Source: Deltaproteobacteria bacterium (GTDB lineage Bacteria > UBA10199 > SPLOWO2-01-44-7). Taken from it: 11,698 nt of DNA. Shown one piece after another: positions 1 through 7,071 of this stretch (the first letter of the stretch is position 1; each line of letters starts with the position of its first letter). The position numbers and the translations under genes were made by a program. The stretch lies in assembly GCA_016203765.1 (NCBI GenBank), contig JACQMB010000033.1, positions 1-11,698 of the forward strand, in the 5' to 3' direction. The notes below the pieces were generated by a model, which saw only the letters and a program-made list of their open reading frames with translations, was not told the origin of the DNA and did not search any database.

Positions 1-68
1 GCGGCGTTGGTATCGACGACGTTGCCCGCCATGATTTCGTCGCCGGTGGTGACAATGGCTACTTTCAT
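1..68 (-). CDS. cinA: CinA-family protein, N-terminal fragment (runs off the window)
   Basis: Only the first 22 codons are inside the window. They read MKVAIVTTGDEIMAGNVVDT followed by NA. This is the characteristic opening of the MoCF/MoaB-like domain of CinA: a beta strand, then GDE, then a G-x-V-x-DTN motif. CinA proteins are competence/damage-inducible family members; many carry an ADP-ribose pyrophosphatase or nicotinamide-nucleotide deamidase activity. The ATG shares its A with the last base of the pgpA stop codon (TAATG), and no Shine-Dalgarno-like sequence precedes it because the upstream DNA is a heptamer repeat. Translation is therefore probably coupled to pgpA. The pgpA-cinA neighbourhood is known from many proteobacteria. 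A stand-alone MoaB/Mog-type protein is the main alternative, since the C-terminal domain is not visible. Confidence 0.8.
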   Translation of the reverse strand, partial: MKVAIVTTGDEIMAGNVVDTNA

Positions 69-613
69 TATTGGACCGTGGACCATGGACCGTGGACCAT
101 GGACCTGATTCCGTAAATCAGAAAAGGGTAAACCACACAGAATAAAATGCTCACTATACCTGCAAGGATACCGGCGAGGACATCGTCTAAAACAATCCCG
201 GCCGCACCGGAGAATCGGCGTTCCGCCCAGCCGACCGGCCCCCATTTGGTCACGTCGAAGAGGCGGAAGAAAACAAACGGGATGAGAAGGAGCCACAGGA
301 AACCTTCCTCCGGCTTCCACAATCCCAGATAGCGGACAATCCCCAGCGCCCACAAAAGGCCGGCGACTTCATCAATGACGATCCGGGAAGGGTCCTCCGG
401 TTTATTCGTGTCTTGAAACAGGGGCAAGGCCTTTTGACAAATCCAGAGGCTCAAGAAGGTAAAGGCCATAACAGTTAAAAAATAGAGGGGCCAGTTCAGA
501 TGGGCCAACAATAGAAAGAGGGGAATGGCTCCCAAGGAACCGATCGTTCCGGGAAGGAGGGGAACAAACCCCAAGCCGAAAAAACCGGCCAGGGTTTTCC
601 AAATAAAAGACAT
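68..613 (-). CDS. pgpA: Phosphatidylglycerophosphatase A
   Basis: This 181-aa membrane protein should dephosphorylate phosphatidylglycerophosphate to phosphatidylglycerol in the inner membrane. The PgpA signature blocks are present in order. They are GLGFVPLLPGTIGSLG (13-28), DPSRIVIDEVAG (74-85), FRLFDVTKWGPVGWAE (116-131) and GIVLDDVLAG (139-148), which supply the conserved acidic residues expected to bind the metal. Hydrophobic segments lie around 29-58, 86-116 and 145-168. The third block has W in place of the usual Pro after FDxxK, a modest departure. The last ten or so residues (from Arg-Ser-Met) are encoded by a heptamer tandem repeat at 73-107, so the natural C-terminus has probably been extended. 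The start ATG at 613 has only a weak AGG nearby. The stop overlaps the cinA start by one base. Confidence 0.93.
   Translation of the reverse strand: MSFIWKTLAGFFGLGFVPLLPGTIGSLGAIPLFLLLAHLNWPLYFLTVMAFTFLSLWICQKALPLFQDTNKPEDPSRIVIDEVAGLLWALGIVRYLGLWKPEEGFLWLLLIPFVFFRLFDVTKWGPVGWAERRFSGAAGIVLDDVLAGILAGIVSILFCVVYPFLIYGIRSMVHGPWSTVQ
73..107. repeat. Heptamer tandem repeat, locus 1 (GGACCRT)
   Basis: Five consecutive 7-bp units can be read on the plus strand: GGACCGT, GGACCAT, GGACCGT, GGACCAT and GGACCTG (the last degenerate). The array sits at the pgpA/cinA junction and is translated on the minus strand as the end of PgpA. It shares the GGACYRY pattern with the arrays at 9917 and 10932. Confidence 0.9.
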
Positions 614-782
614 AGGACCTGGTTATCAAAGAACCGAATTCTTGAGAAGGATAGATGCAAGATCAATGCCAACCACGGCCCCTCTGAAAATCAAGGCTTT
701 TTTATTGAAACCTGACGCAAATCGGTCGGAGCTGATCAAAAATCGTCGGTTGGCGTTCACAAAGTACGCGCTTCATGAACCT

Positions 783-802
783 CCCCGCGGCAAGCCGCGG
801 GG
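783..802. repeat. GC-rich perfect palindrome (REP-like)
   Basis: CCCCGCGG-CAAG-CCGCGGGG forms an 8-bp stem with a 4-base loop; one more T-A pair is possible outside. It lies 5 bases after the stop of the HipA-family gene. Neither strand has a T-tract after the stem: the plus strand continues AATTATCAAG and the minus strand AGGTTCATGA. It is therefore not a classical intrinsic terminator, although the hairpin could still protect the 3' end of the transcript. A second, weaker inverted repeat (GTTCA...TGAAC, about 755-779) flanks it. The appearance is that of a repetitive extragenic palindrome, but only one copy is in this window. Confidence 0.6.
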
Positions 803-807
803 AATTA

Positions 808-2109
808 TCAAGTTAAACCCTTCAGGTTCTTCGAGGCAATGCTTCTAAATTCCCGGGATATGCTTTTGCACCGGCCCACCTCCCGCCAAAAGTGAACGGC
901 CTCTTTTTTGGCAAGAATATAGATTTTAGTTTCATCCGGCATCGGGAGGGGAAAATCAATCGGTGTGGAATCGAATTGTTGATGCCGGGGCGCATAAACC
1001 ATGGGCAACATATCATATGCCGGAGCGAGTCCCGCGAGATGCAAATCTTCCATAAAAAGGGAAATGTTTCCGAAATGCATGTCGGTGTTGCCGATTAATT
1101 TTCCGAACCACTCCAGCCATTGAATTTGTTTTCCGGTTTCGGGATCGATCCTGTTTTGTCTAACCAACTCTTGCGCGGAATGACTCCAACTCTCCATTGT
1201 CCCCACAAACTCGGCGCTCAAGGGGGCCAATGAAATGAGGCCAAGTCGTCCCGACAAAGGGGTGCGATCAAATCGTTCCATTTCCAAAAATAATCGATTG
1301 CCTTGTTTGCGTATGGCGGACGGCATCGCCGGCAAACCGGCTTTTTTCAGAGTCTGGTGGGCAATGTGCTCGCAAATGAGAAGATCGGCCAGCCGCCTGC
1401 TGATCTTGTTGGTCATCGGAGGAGAAAATTTTACCAATACGGACTTTCCTCTTGCATTGGTCGTCAAAAATTTGGGTTGCTCCCCGGCGGCGGAAGACCC
1501 TCCGTACCCGCTTTCCAAGATACGTTCCGCCAACTTTGCGTAAGACGTTTTAGCGGGGCGGGGGCTATTATTTTTTAGATAAAGCCGGTAGGCCTTTTCT
1601 CCCAAAATAAAATTGCCGATTAAATCCCAACCAACCTGTGTCCAATAGAGCAGGATGTCGTTGAGGCTCCAGTGCCGAATATCCTCGGGAAACGGCATGT
1701 CGGGGTAGTGTTTTGGTATCAGTCTTCCCAAAAATCCGGAGGGCCTTAAATCGTCCAGAAAGTAGGGCAAGTCGTCAAAATAGCGGCTCTCAACGGACGG
1801 ACGGTGAGATTCAAAATAAAAACCTTTGGGGTAAACCGGCCAAAGCCTTCCCCAATCGATTGTGCGGCTTGATGAATCGATGGCATGGATCGGCACTTCA
1901 AATCCAACATGGGGCACTTCCCTTTTTAGGGCATAGAGTGTGGCACGCGCTTGTCCGGCAATCAAAACCCTGGTCCCCAGTTGATGGATCATTCTTGAAA
2001 AGACAGGTTGGCTCCAACCCAGATGACGGTAGATCTCTTTTGCTTTTGCAGGCCCATTTGCGGCCAGGCAATGTTCAAGCGCCATGAGAGACGGCGAACT
2101 CATTTTCAT
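808..2109 (-). CDS. yjjJ: HipA-family serine/threonine kinase, YjjJ/HipH type
   Basis: This 433-aa protein combines an N-terminal winged helix-turn-helix (about 8-60, with a SQPVFSRMIHQLG recognition-helix region) and a HipA kinase fold. Kinase landmarks are a Gly/Ala-rich loop AAGEQPKF (207-214), the likely ATP-binding Lys227 in VLVKFSP, ERFDRTP (278-284), the catalytic GNTDMHFGNISL (340-351; Asp343 and Asn348) and the metal-binding PAYDMLP (363-369). All key residues are intact. Length and layout match E. coli YjjJ (HipH), in which the DNA-binding part is fused to the kinase. No separate HipB-like antitoxin gene lies on either side, as expected for this type. HipA relatives phosphorylate targets such as aminoacyl-tRNA synthetases; the target here is unknown. 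By eye it is poorer in GC than the suf genes and sits beside AT-rich DNA, which may point to acquisition. No ribosome binding site precedes the ATG; Met3 and Met9 are alternative starts. Confidence 0.85.
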   Translation of the reverse strand: MKMSSPSLMALEHCLAANGPAKAKEIYRHLGWSQPVFSRMIHQLGTRVLIAGQARATLYALKREVPHVGFEVPIHAIDSSSRTIDWGRLWPVYPKGFYFESHRPSVESRYFDDLPYFLDDLRPSGFLGRLIPKHYPDMPFPEDIRHWSLNDILLYWTQVGWDLIGNFILGEKAYRLYLKNNSPRPAKTSYAKLAERILESGYGGSSAAGEQPKFLTTNARGKSVLVKFSPPMTNKISRRLADLLICEHIAHQTLKKAGLPAMPSAIRKQGNRLFLEMERFDRTPLSGRLGLISLAPLSAEFVGTMESWSHSAQELVRQNRIDPETGKQIQWLEWFGKLIGNTDMHFGNISLFMEDLHLAGLAPAYDMLPMVYAPRHQQFDSTPIDFPLPMPDETKIYILAKKEAVHFWREVGRCKSISREFRSIASKNLKGLT

Positions 2110-2115
2110 AAGGTT

Positions 2116-2143
2116 AGCATACCGTTTTTTTGAATAAATTCAA
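2116..2143 (-). promoter_or_regulatory. Candidate sigma70-type promoter of the HipA-family gene
   Basis: On the minus strand a -35-like TTGAAT (2143-2138) is followed after 16 bases by a -10-like TATGCT (2121-2116). Each matches four of six consensus positions. Only six bases separate the -10 from the ATG, so transcription would begin at or next to the start codon. That agrees with the absence of a Shine-Dalgarno sequence and suggests a leaderless mRNA. Confidence 0.45.
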
Positions 2144-2155
2144 GAATAGATTCTT
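2132..2155. promoter_or_regulatory. Candidate operator: paired inverted repeats between divergent promoters
   Basis: AAGAAT-AG-ATTCTT (2142-2155) is a perfect 6-bp inverted repeat. It abuts GAAT-AA-ATTC (2132-2141). The first overlaps the putative -35 box of the HipA-family gene and the second lies between its -35 and -10. They also sit directly upstream of a TATAAT facing radA. The helix-turn-helix of the HipA-family protein is the natural candidate binder, by analogy with HipBA autoregulation, but the classical HipB sequence TATCC(N8)GGATA is not present. Confidence 0.4.
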
Positions 2156-2161
2156 TATAAT
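2156..2161 (+). promoter_or_regulatory. Candidate -10 box facing radA
   Basis: A perfect TATAAT lies about 106 bases before the radA start. The nearest -35-like sequence, TTGAAT at 2130-2135, is 20 bases upstream, which is longer than the normal spacing. The region is AT-rich, so chance matches are likely. Confidence 0.3.
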
Positions 2162-2266
2162 AATATCTAGTAATTACAATGAATTATAAATATATTGGTA
2201 TTAAAAGAGAATAAATACTTATTTTTTGCTCTTGGCAAAGGAGACCCTCACTGCTAGGCAGACCCC

Positions 2267-3628
2267 ATGTCCCGCGCCAAAACCATCTACACCTGTCAAA
2301 ACTGCGGGGCGCAGGCGCCCAAATGGCTGGGGAAGTGCCCCGATTGCAATCAGTGGAATACCTACGCCGAAGAGATCGTCAGTCAGGCGGCCGGCAAGCA
2401 ATCGGGCCTCATCGATTTTGCCTCCCTCCCCCCCAAACCGATTACCGAAATCGATGCCAAAGAGGGCCTGCATATTCCGGTGGGGATGGGAGAACTCGAC
2501 CGGGTGCTGGGGGGCGGCTATGTGCCCGGCTCCACGGTCCTGATCGGCGGGGAGCCGGGAATCGGCAAGTCGACCCTCCTTTTGCAAACCTTGAGCCGGC
2601 TCGCCCAATCCGGCAAAAAAGTTTTATATGTCTCCGGCGAGGAGTCGGCCGCGCAAATCAAGATGCGCGGGGAACGGCTGGGGGCGGCATCCGCAAATCT
2701 GTGGGTAGTGACCGAAAACAGTCTGGAAAGGATTTTGGAGATATTAAAAAAAGACTCGCCGCAAATTTTGGCGATCGACTCCATTCAAACCCTCTACACC
2801 GGTCAATTAAGCTCTGCCCCCGGAACGGTCTCCCAGGTTCGGGAATCGACCGGCCATCTGATCACCTGGGCCAAGCGGCAGGGGACCACCTGCTTTTTTG
2901 TGGGGCATGTCACCAAAGAGGGGTCCCTGGCCGGGCCGAAGGTTTTGGAACATATGGTCGATTGCGTCCTTTATTTTGAAAGCGATCCGGGCCAGACCTT
3001 GCGCATCTTGCGCGCCTGCAAAAATCGCTACGGGGCCACGCACGAGCTGGGGATTTTCGAGATGACCGGACAGGGATTAAAGGAGATCGAAAACCCCTCT
3101 AACATTTTTTTGGGCGAGCGGAATCAAAAAAACCCCGGCTCCGTGGTCACCGCCTCCCTCGAGGGAACCCGGCCGCTTCTCTTGGAAATCCAAACGCTGG
3201 TCACCCATTCCGGCCTGGCCAACCCGCGCCGTACCTGCATTGGCGCCGACAACTCGCGGGTCGCCCTGCTGGTGGCGGTCCTCGAAAAAATCGTCGGCCT
3301 GCAACTCTACGACCAGGATATTTTCGTTAATATCGCCGGCGGGATTAAAACAGAAGAACCAGCCCTCGATTTGGGAATGGCCGTCGGCATTTTTTCCAGT
3401 TTTCGCAATCTCGCGGTGGACCCCAAAACCGTTTTGATCGGCGAGGTGGGGCTGACCGGTGAGGTCCGCCCCGTGCAGAGGATCGACATGCGCCTGCAAG
3501 AGGCGGCCAAGCTGGGGATGGCGCGCGCCCTCATTCCTTCTCGCAACACACCCGGCACCAAGGAACTCAAAAATTTCCAAATCACTCCGGTCAAAAATAT
3601 CGAGGAATGCCTCCACCAATTATTTTAA
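2267..3628 (+). CDS. radA: DNA repair protein RadA
   Basis: This 453-aa RecA-like ATPase is involved in branch migration and recombinational repair. Domains in order: a C4 zinc finger (Cys10, Cys13, Cys24, Cys27, with the typical PKWLGKCP); the ATPase core with Walker A GGEPGIGKST (94-103) and Walker B ILAIDS (167-172); the RadA-specific KNRYG motif (252-256); and a C-terminal Lon-protease-like domain (about 275-453) with the conserved GADNSR. Length is normal for the family and no residue looks damaged. The ATG was chosen because the zinc finger begins a few residues later, as in other RadA proteins; the in-frame context upstream offers no better start. No clear ribosome binding site is adjacent (an AAAGGAG lies about 25 bases upstream). 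It is divergent from the HipA-family gene, and a separately promoted barrel gene follows. Confidence 0.97.
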   Translation: MSRAKTIYTCQNCGAQAPKWLGKCPDCNQWNTYAEEIVSQAAGKQSGLIDFASLPPKPITEIDAKEGLHIPVGMGELDRVLGGGYVPGSTVLIGGEPGIGKSTLLLQTLSRLAQSGKKVLYVSGEESAAQIKMRGERLGAASANLWVVTENSLERILEILKKDSPQILAIDSIQTLYTGQLSSAPGTVSQVRESTGHLITWAKRQGTTCFFVGHVTKEGSLAGPKVLEHMVDCVLYFESDPGQTLRILRACKNRYGATHELGIFEMTGQGLKEIENPSNIFLGERNQKNPGSVVTASLEGTRPLLLEIQTLVTHSGLANPRRTCIGADNSRVALLVAVLEKIVGLQLYDQDIFVNIAGGIKTEEPALDLGMAVGIFSSFRNLAVDPKTVLIGEVGLTGEVRPVQRIDMRLQEAAKLGMARALIPSRNTPGTKELKNFQITPVKNIEECLHQLF

Positions 3629-3637
3629 TTTGTATTG

Positions 3638-3666
3638 TTGACGAACTGCTTGAAAACACTTAAAAA
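3638..3666 (+). promoter_or_regulatory. Candidate promoter of the outer-membrane barrel gene
   Basis: TTGACG (3638-3643) and TAAAAA (3661-3666) are separated by 17 bases. The -35 matches five of six consensus positions and the -10 four of six. A strong purine-rich ribosome binding site, AAGGGGGG (3676-3683), precedes the ATG at 3691 at normal spacing. No terminator hairpin is visible after radA. Confidence 0.5.
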
Positions 3667-3690
3667 TCAATCAACAAGGGGGGATTAGAT

Positions 3691-4317
3691 ATGAAAAAAA
3701 TCTTTGGTGTTCTGATTGCGACGCTGATGGGTTTGGCCTCTACCGCGGCCATGGCCACGCCGGAAAAAGGGTGGCATAAAGGGTCTTATGCCCTGCTCGG
3801 CATCGGCATGATGAATGTCGATGAAGATACCAACGTGGTCAACAACACAGCCTTTGGCAGTCGCAACATTTTGGGCTACGGGCTTACCTTCGGTTGGAAT
3901 TTTCTCGATTTTCTGGCGGCCGAACTTCAGATGCGCTATGGCAGTGATACGGCGGGAGGAGCCAGGGAACACGCGGTCAATGCCGACATCCTCCTCAAAT
4001 ATTCCCTGATTTTGGATGTCTTGACGCGCAATGAGACTGTCCGCTTCCTCCCCTACATTAAGGGGGGAGCGGGGGTTTTCGGCGCGGCGGTTCCTGACAG
4101 CAGTGCCGGCAACAACCGTTTTGGCGTCTACGGTTACGGGGGCGTGATGGGAACCGGTATGGAGGTCCTGATCGCCAAGCTCTTTTATGTCGCCGCCGAT
4201 GTTAATCTTCATTTGATCAGCCTGCAGTCCCACACCAACTCGGCCGGGGTGCGCATCCTCAACGGCGGCTTTGATCCCCAGCTTTCAGTCTTTGGGTATT
4301 TTGGGGTTCATTTTTAA
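3691..4317 (+). CDS. Outer-membrane beta-barrel protein (OmpA/OmpW-like, unassigned)
   Basis: This 208-aa protein has a clear Sec signal peptide: MKK, a hydrophobic core, then AMA with cleavage expected after Ala22. The mature part, about 186 residues, alternates short amphipathic strands rich in Gly and aromatic residues, such as LGYGLTFGWNF and KLFYVAADVNLHL. It ends in GYFGVHF, with the terminal Phe and alternating hydrophobic residues of a BAM beta-signal. The size suits an eight-stranded barrel. There are no cysteines in the mature part and no peptidoglycan-binding domain, so it is not a full OmpA. The specific role (adhesion, small-molecule passage, structure) cannot be read from the sequence. 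It appears to be a single-gene transcription unit between radA and the suf operon. Confidence 0.8.
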   Translation: MKKIFGVLIATLMGLASTAAMATPEKGWHKGSYALLGIGMMNVDEDTNVVNNTAFGSRNILGYGLTFGWNFLDFLAAELQMRYGSDTAGGAREHAVNADILLKYSLILDVLTRNETVRFLPYIKGGAGVFGAAVPDSSAGNNRFGVYGYGGVMGTGMEVLIAKLFYVAADVNLHLISLQSHTNSAGVRILNGGFDPQLSVFGYFGVHF

Positions 4318-4358
4318 GTTATTGAATTTGTTCAGAATCTCCTAAATAGTTAAAACCC

Positions 4359-4386
4359 TTGACAATTCTGCCTAGGTTGCTATTTA
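4359..4386 (+). promoter_or_regulatory. Promoter of the rrf2-suf operon
   Basis: A consensus -35 TTGACA (4359-4364) is followed after 16 bases by TATTTA (4381-4386) as the -10. Initiation near 4393 would leave a short leader of about 20 bases before the regulator's ATG, without a good Shine-Dalgarno sequence. This is the only convincing promoter upstream of the suf genes. Confidence 0.6.
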
Positions 4387-4404
4387 TCACCGCCAGAGTG
4401 ATAA
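4384..4404. promoter_or_regulatory. Candidate operator for the Rrf2-family regulator
   Basis: TTATCAC-CGCCAGA-GTGATAA is a perfect 7-bp inverted repeat with a 7-base spacer. Its left arm overlaps the -10 box and its right arm ends 9 bases before the regulator's ATG. A dimeric repressor bound here would block polymerase, so negative autoregulation of the whole operon is a natural reading. That the downstream Rrf2 protein binds it is inference. Confidence 0.55.
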
Positions 4405-4413
4405 TTTAGTCGT

Positions 4414-4859
4414 ATGAAGCTATCCAAGGCCAGTGATTATGCCCTCGTTTTTTTGGCGAAGCTGGACCGCCTTCCCAAAGATCAGTGGGTGAGTGTGCGC
4501 GAAATGGCGACGGCCCTGGGAATTCCCAGCCGTTTTTTAAGCAACATCGTCCATCAACTGGTCCAGGCCGGCATTTTGGAATCGCACCGAGGCGTCCATG
4601 GCGGCGTGAAGCTCGCCAAAAAACCGCAAGAAATCACGGTCGGCGATATTTTGGAAACCATGGAAGATTCGATGGGTCTGGTCGATTGTGTTTCACAGCC
4701 GGGCCAATGCCCCATTGAATCCCACTGCGATATTTTAAAATTTTGGGCGGTCACCCACGGGCTTGTTTTGACCGCCCTGAAACAGATTACACTCAAAGAT
4801 ATCATCACTTTCGTTTATGAAGGGGGGCGACCGCCCCGGATTATCAAAGGAGAAGAACT

Positions 4860-4878
<19 letters not shown>
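4414..4878 (+). CDS. Rrf2-family Fe-S-sensing transcriptional regulator (IscR/SufR-like)
   Basis: This 154-aa protein starts with the Rrf2 hallmark MKLSKASDYAL. The winged helix-turn-helix follows (about 25-70), including SVREMATALGIPSRFLSNIVHQL and the wing GVHGGVKLAKKPQEIT. Three cysteines, Cys92, Cys99 and Cys105, lie in the loop where IscR binds its [2Fe-2S] cluster. The spacing here is C-x6-C-x5-C, one residue longer in the first gap than in E. coli IscR. The residue corresponding to IscR's ligand His107 appears to be Leu108; His104, beside the last Cys, could substitute. The gene heads the suf operon and overlaps sufC by 19 bases, so it probably represses these genes when cluster supply is sufficient. 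There is no good ribosome binding site before the ATG. Assignment to IscR, SufR or another subfamily is not possible from sequence alone. Confidence 0.88.
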
Positions 4879-5658
<780 letters not shown>

Positions 5659-5672
<14 letters not shown>

Positions 5673-7071
5673 AGAACAAATCGAGATCGGCAGAGGTTAC
5701 AAAGAGAAGTATGGCTTCCACGTGGAAGAAAAGTCGGTCTTTAAATCCAAACGGGGGCTGGACCACGGCGTGATCGACCAGATCTCCGACCACAAAAACG
5801 AACCCGATTGGATGCGCGAGTTTCGCCACAAGGCGTTGGACATTTTTTTGGCCAAACCGATGCCGACCTGGGGGGGAGATCTCACCCATATGAATTTTGA
5901 CGAGATTTACTATTATTTGAAGCCGGCCGAACACAAAGGCGACACGTGGGAAGATGTCCCCGAAGAGATCAAAAGGACTTTTGACAAGCTGGGGATTCCC
6001 GAATCGGAACAGAAATTCCTGGCCGGCTCCGGCGCCCAGTATGAATCGGAGAGCGTCTATCACAAGCTGAAAGACGAATGGGAATCTCGGGGTGTGATCT
6101 TTTCGGATACCGATTCGGCCCTGCGCGAACACGAAGATATTCTCAAAAAATACTTCGCGACCATTGTCCCGCCCAACGACAACAAATTTGCCGCGCTCAA
6201 CAGTGCCGTCTGGTCGGGAGGGAGTTTTTTGTACGTTCCACCCGGCGTCAAAGTGGATCTACCTTTGCAGGCCTACTTCCGCATCAACGCCAAAAACGTC
6301 GGGCAGTTTGAGCGGACCCTGCTGATTTGCGACGAGGGGGCCCAGGCGCATTATGTCGAAGGCTGCACCGCCCCATCCTATTCGACCGACTCGCTCCATG
6401 CCGCGGTGGTGGAGGTCGTCGTCAAGCAGGGAGGGCGCTTCCGTTACACCACCATTCAAAATTGGTCGAGCAATGTCTATAACTTGGTGACCAAGCGGGC
6501 GCAGGCCTTTAAAGATTCAACGATGGAGTGGGTAGACGCTAATTTGGGTTCCAAGCTAACGATGAAATATCCGAGCATTTATCTCATGGAACCGGGGGCG
6601 CGCGGAGATATCTTGTCGGTGGCCTGCGCGGGCAAAAACCAGCATCAGGACGCGGGGGGGAAGGTGGTGCATGTGGCCCCCCACACCTCCTCGCACATCC
6701 TTTCCAAATCGGTCAGCCAAAATGGCGGGCGTTCTTCGTACCGAGGTTTGGTGAAGGTTTATCCAAAATGCAAAGATGTGAAGGTCAATGTCTGTTGCGA
6801 TGCGCTGATCATGGATAAAGATTCGCGCTCCGACACCTATCCCTACATGGAGATCGATGAGAAAAATGTGAACATCGGTCATGAAGCGACCGTCTCCAAA
6901 ATCGGCGATGAACAACTCTTTTACTTAAGGAGCCGAGGCTTATCGGAAGAACAGGCCAATTCGATGATTGTCTCCGGCTTTATTGAACCGATCGTCAAGG
7001 AATTGCCGATGGAGTACGCGGTCGAGATGAACCGGTTGATTCAATTACAGATGGAGGGGAGTGTTGGATGA
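5659..7071 (+). CDS. sufB: Fe-S cluster assembly scaffold protein SufB
   Basis: This 470-aa protein is the main scaffold subunit of SufBC2D, on which clusters are assembled. The N-terminal IEIGRGYKEKYGF and the beta-helix core are typical (for example FLYVPPGVKVDLPLQAYFRI near 190-209 and HYVEGCTAPSYSTDSLHAAVV near 231-251). Near the C-terminus, Cys380 (in NVCCDALIMD) and Glu409 (in GHEATVSKIGDEQ) have the same 29-residue separation as Cys405 and Glu434 of E. coli SufB, the pair implicated in cluster assembly. Both are present. The start was placed at 5659 because of its ribosome binding site and because family similarity begins there. It overlaps sufC by 14 bases and sufD by 4 (ATGA). Confidence 0.97.

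Noticed and set aside
629..643. Inverted repeat AAGAA-CCGAA-TTCTT upstream of pgpA as an operator
   Set aside because: It is a five-base AT-rich stem, likely by chance, with no convincing promoter boxes next to it.
525..848. Plus-strand open frame opposite pgpA and the 3' end of the HipA-family gene
   Set aside because: It runs antisense through two well-supported genes and through the GC palindrome, has no family signal, and no ribosome binding site.
4351..4383. E. coli-type IscR type 1 binding site around the suf -35 box
   Set aside because: TTGACAATT...CCTAGG...GCTAT shares some letters with the type 1 consensus, but the second half does not match and there is no clear dyad beyond the six-base CCTAGG.
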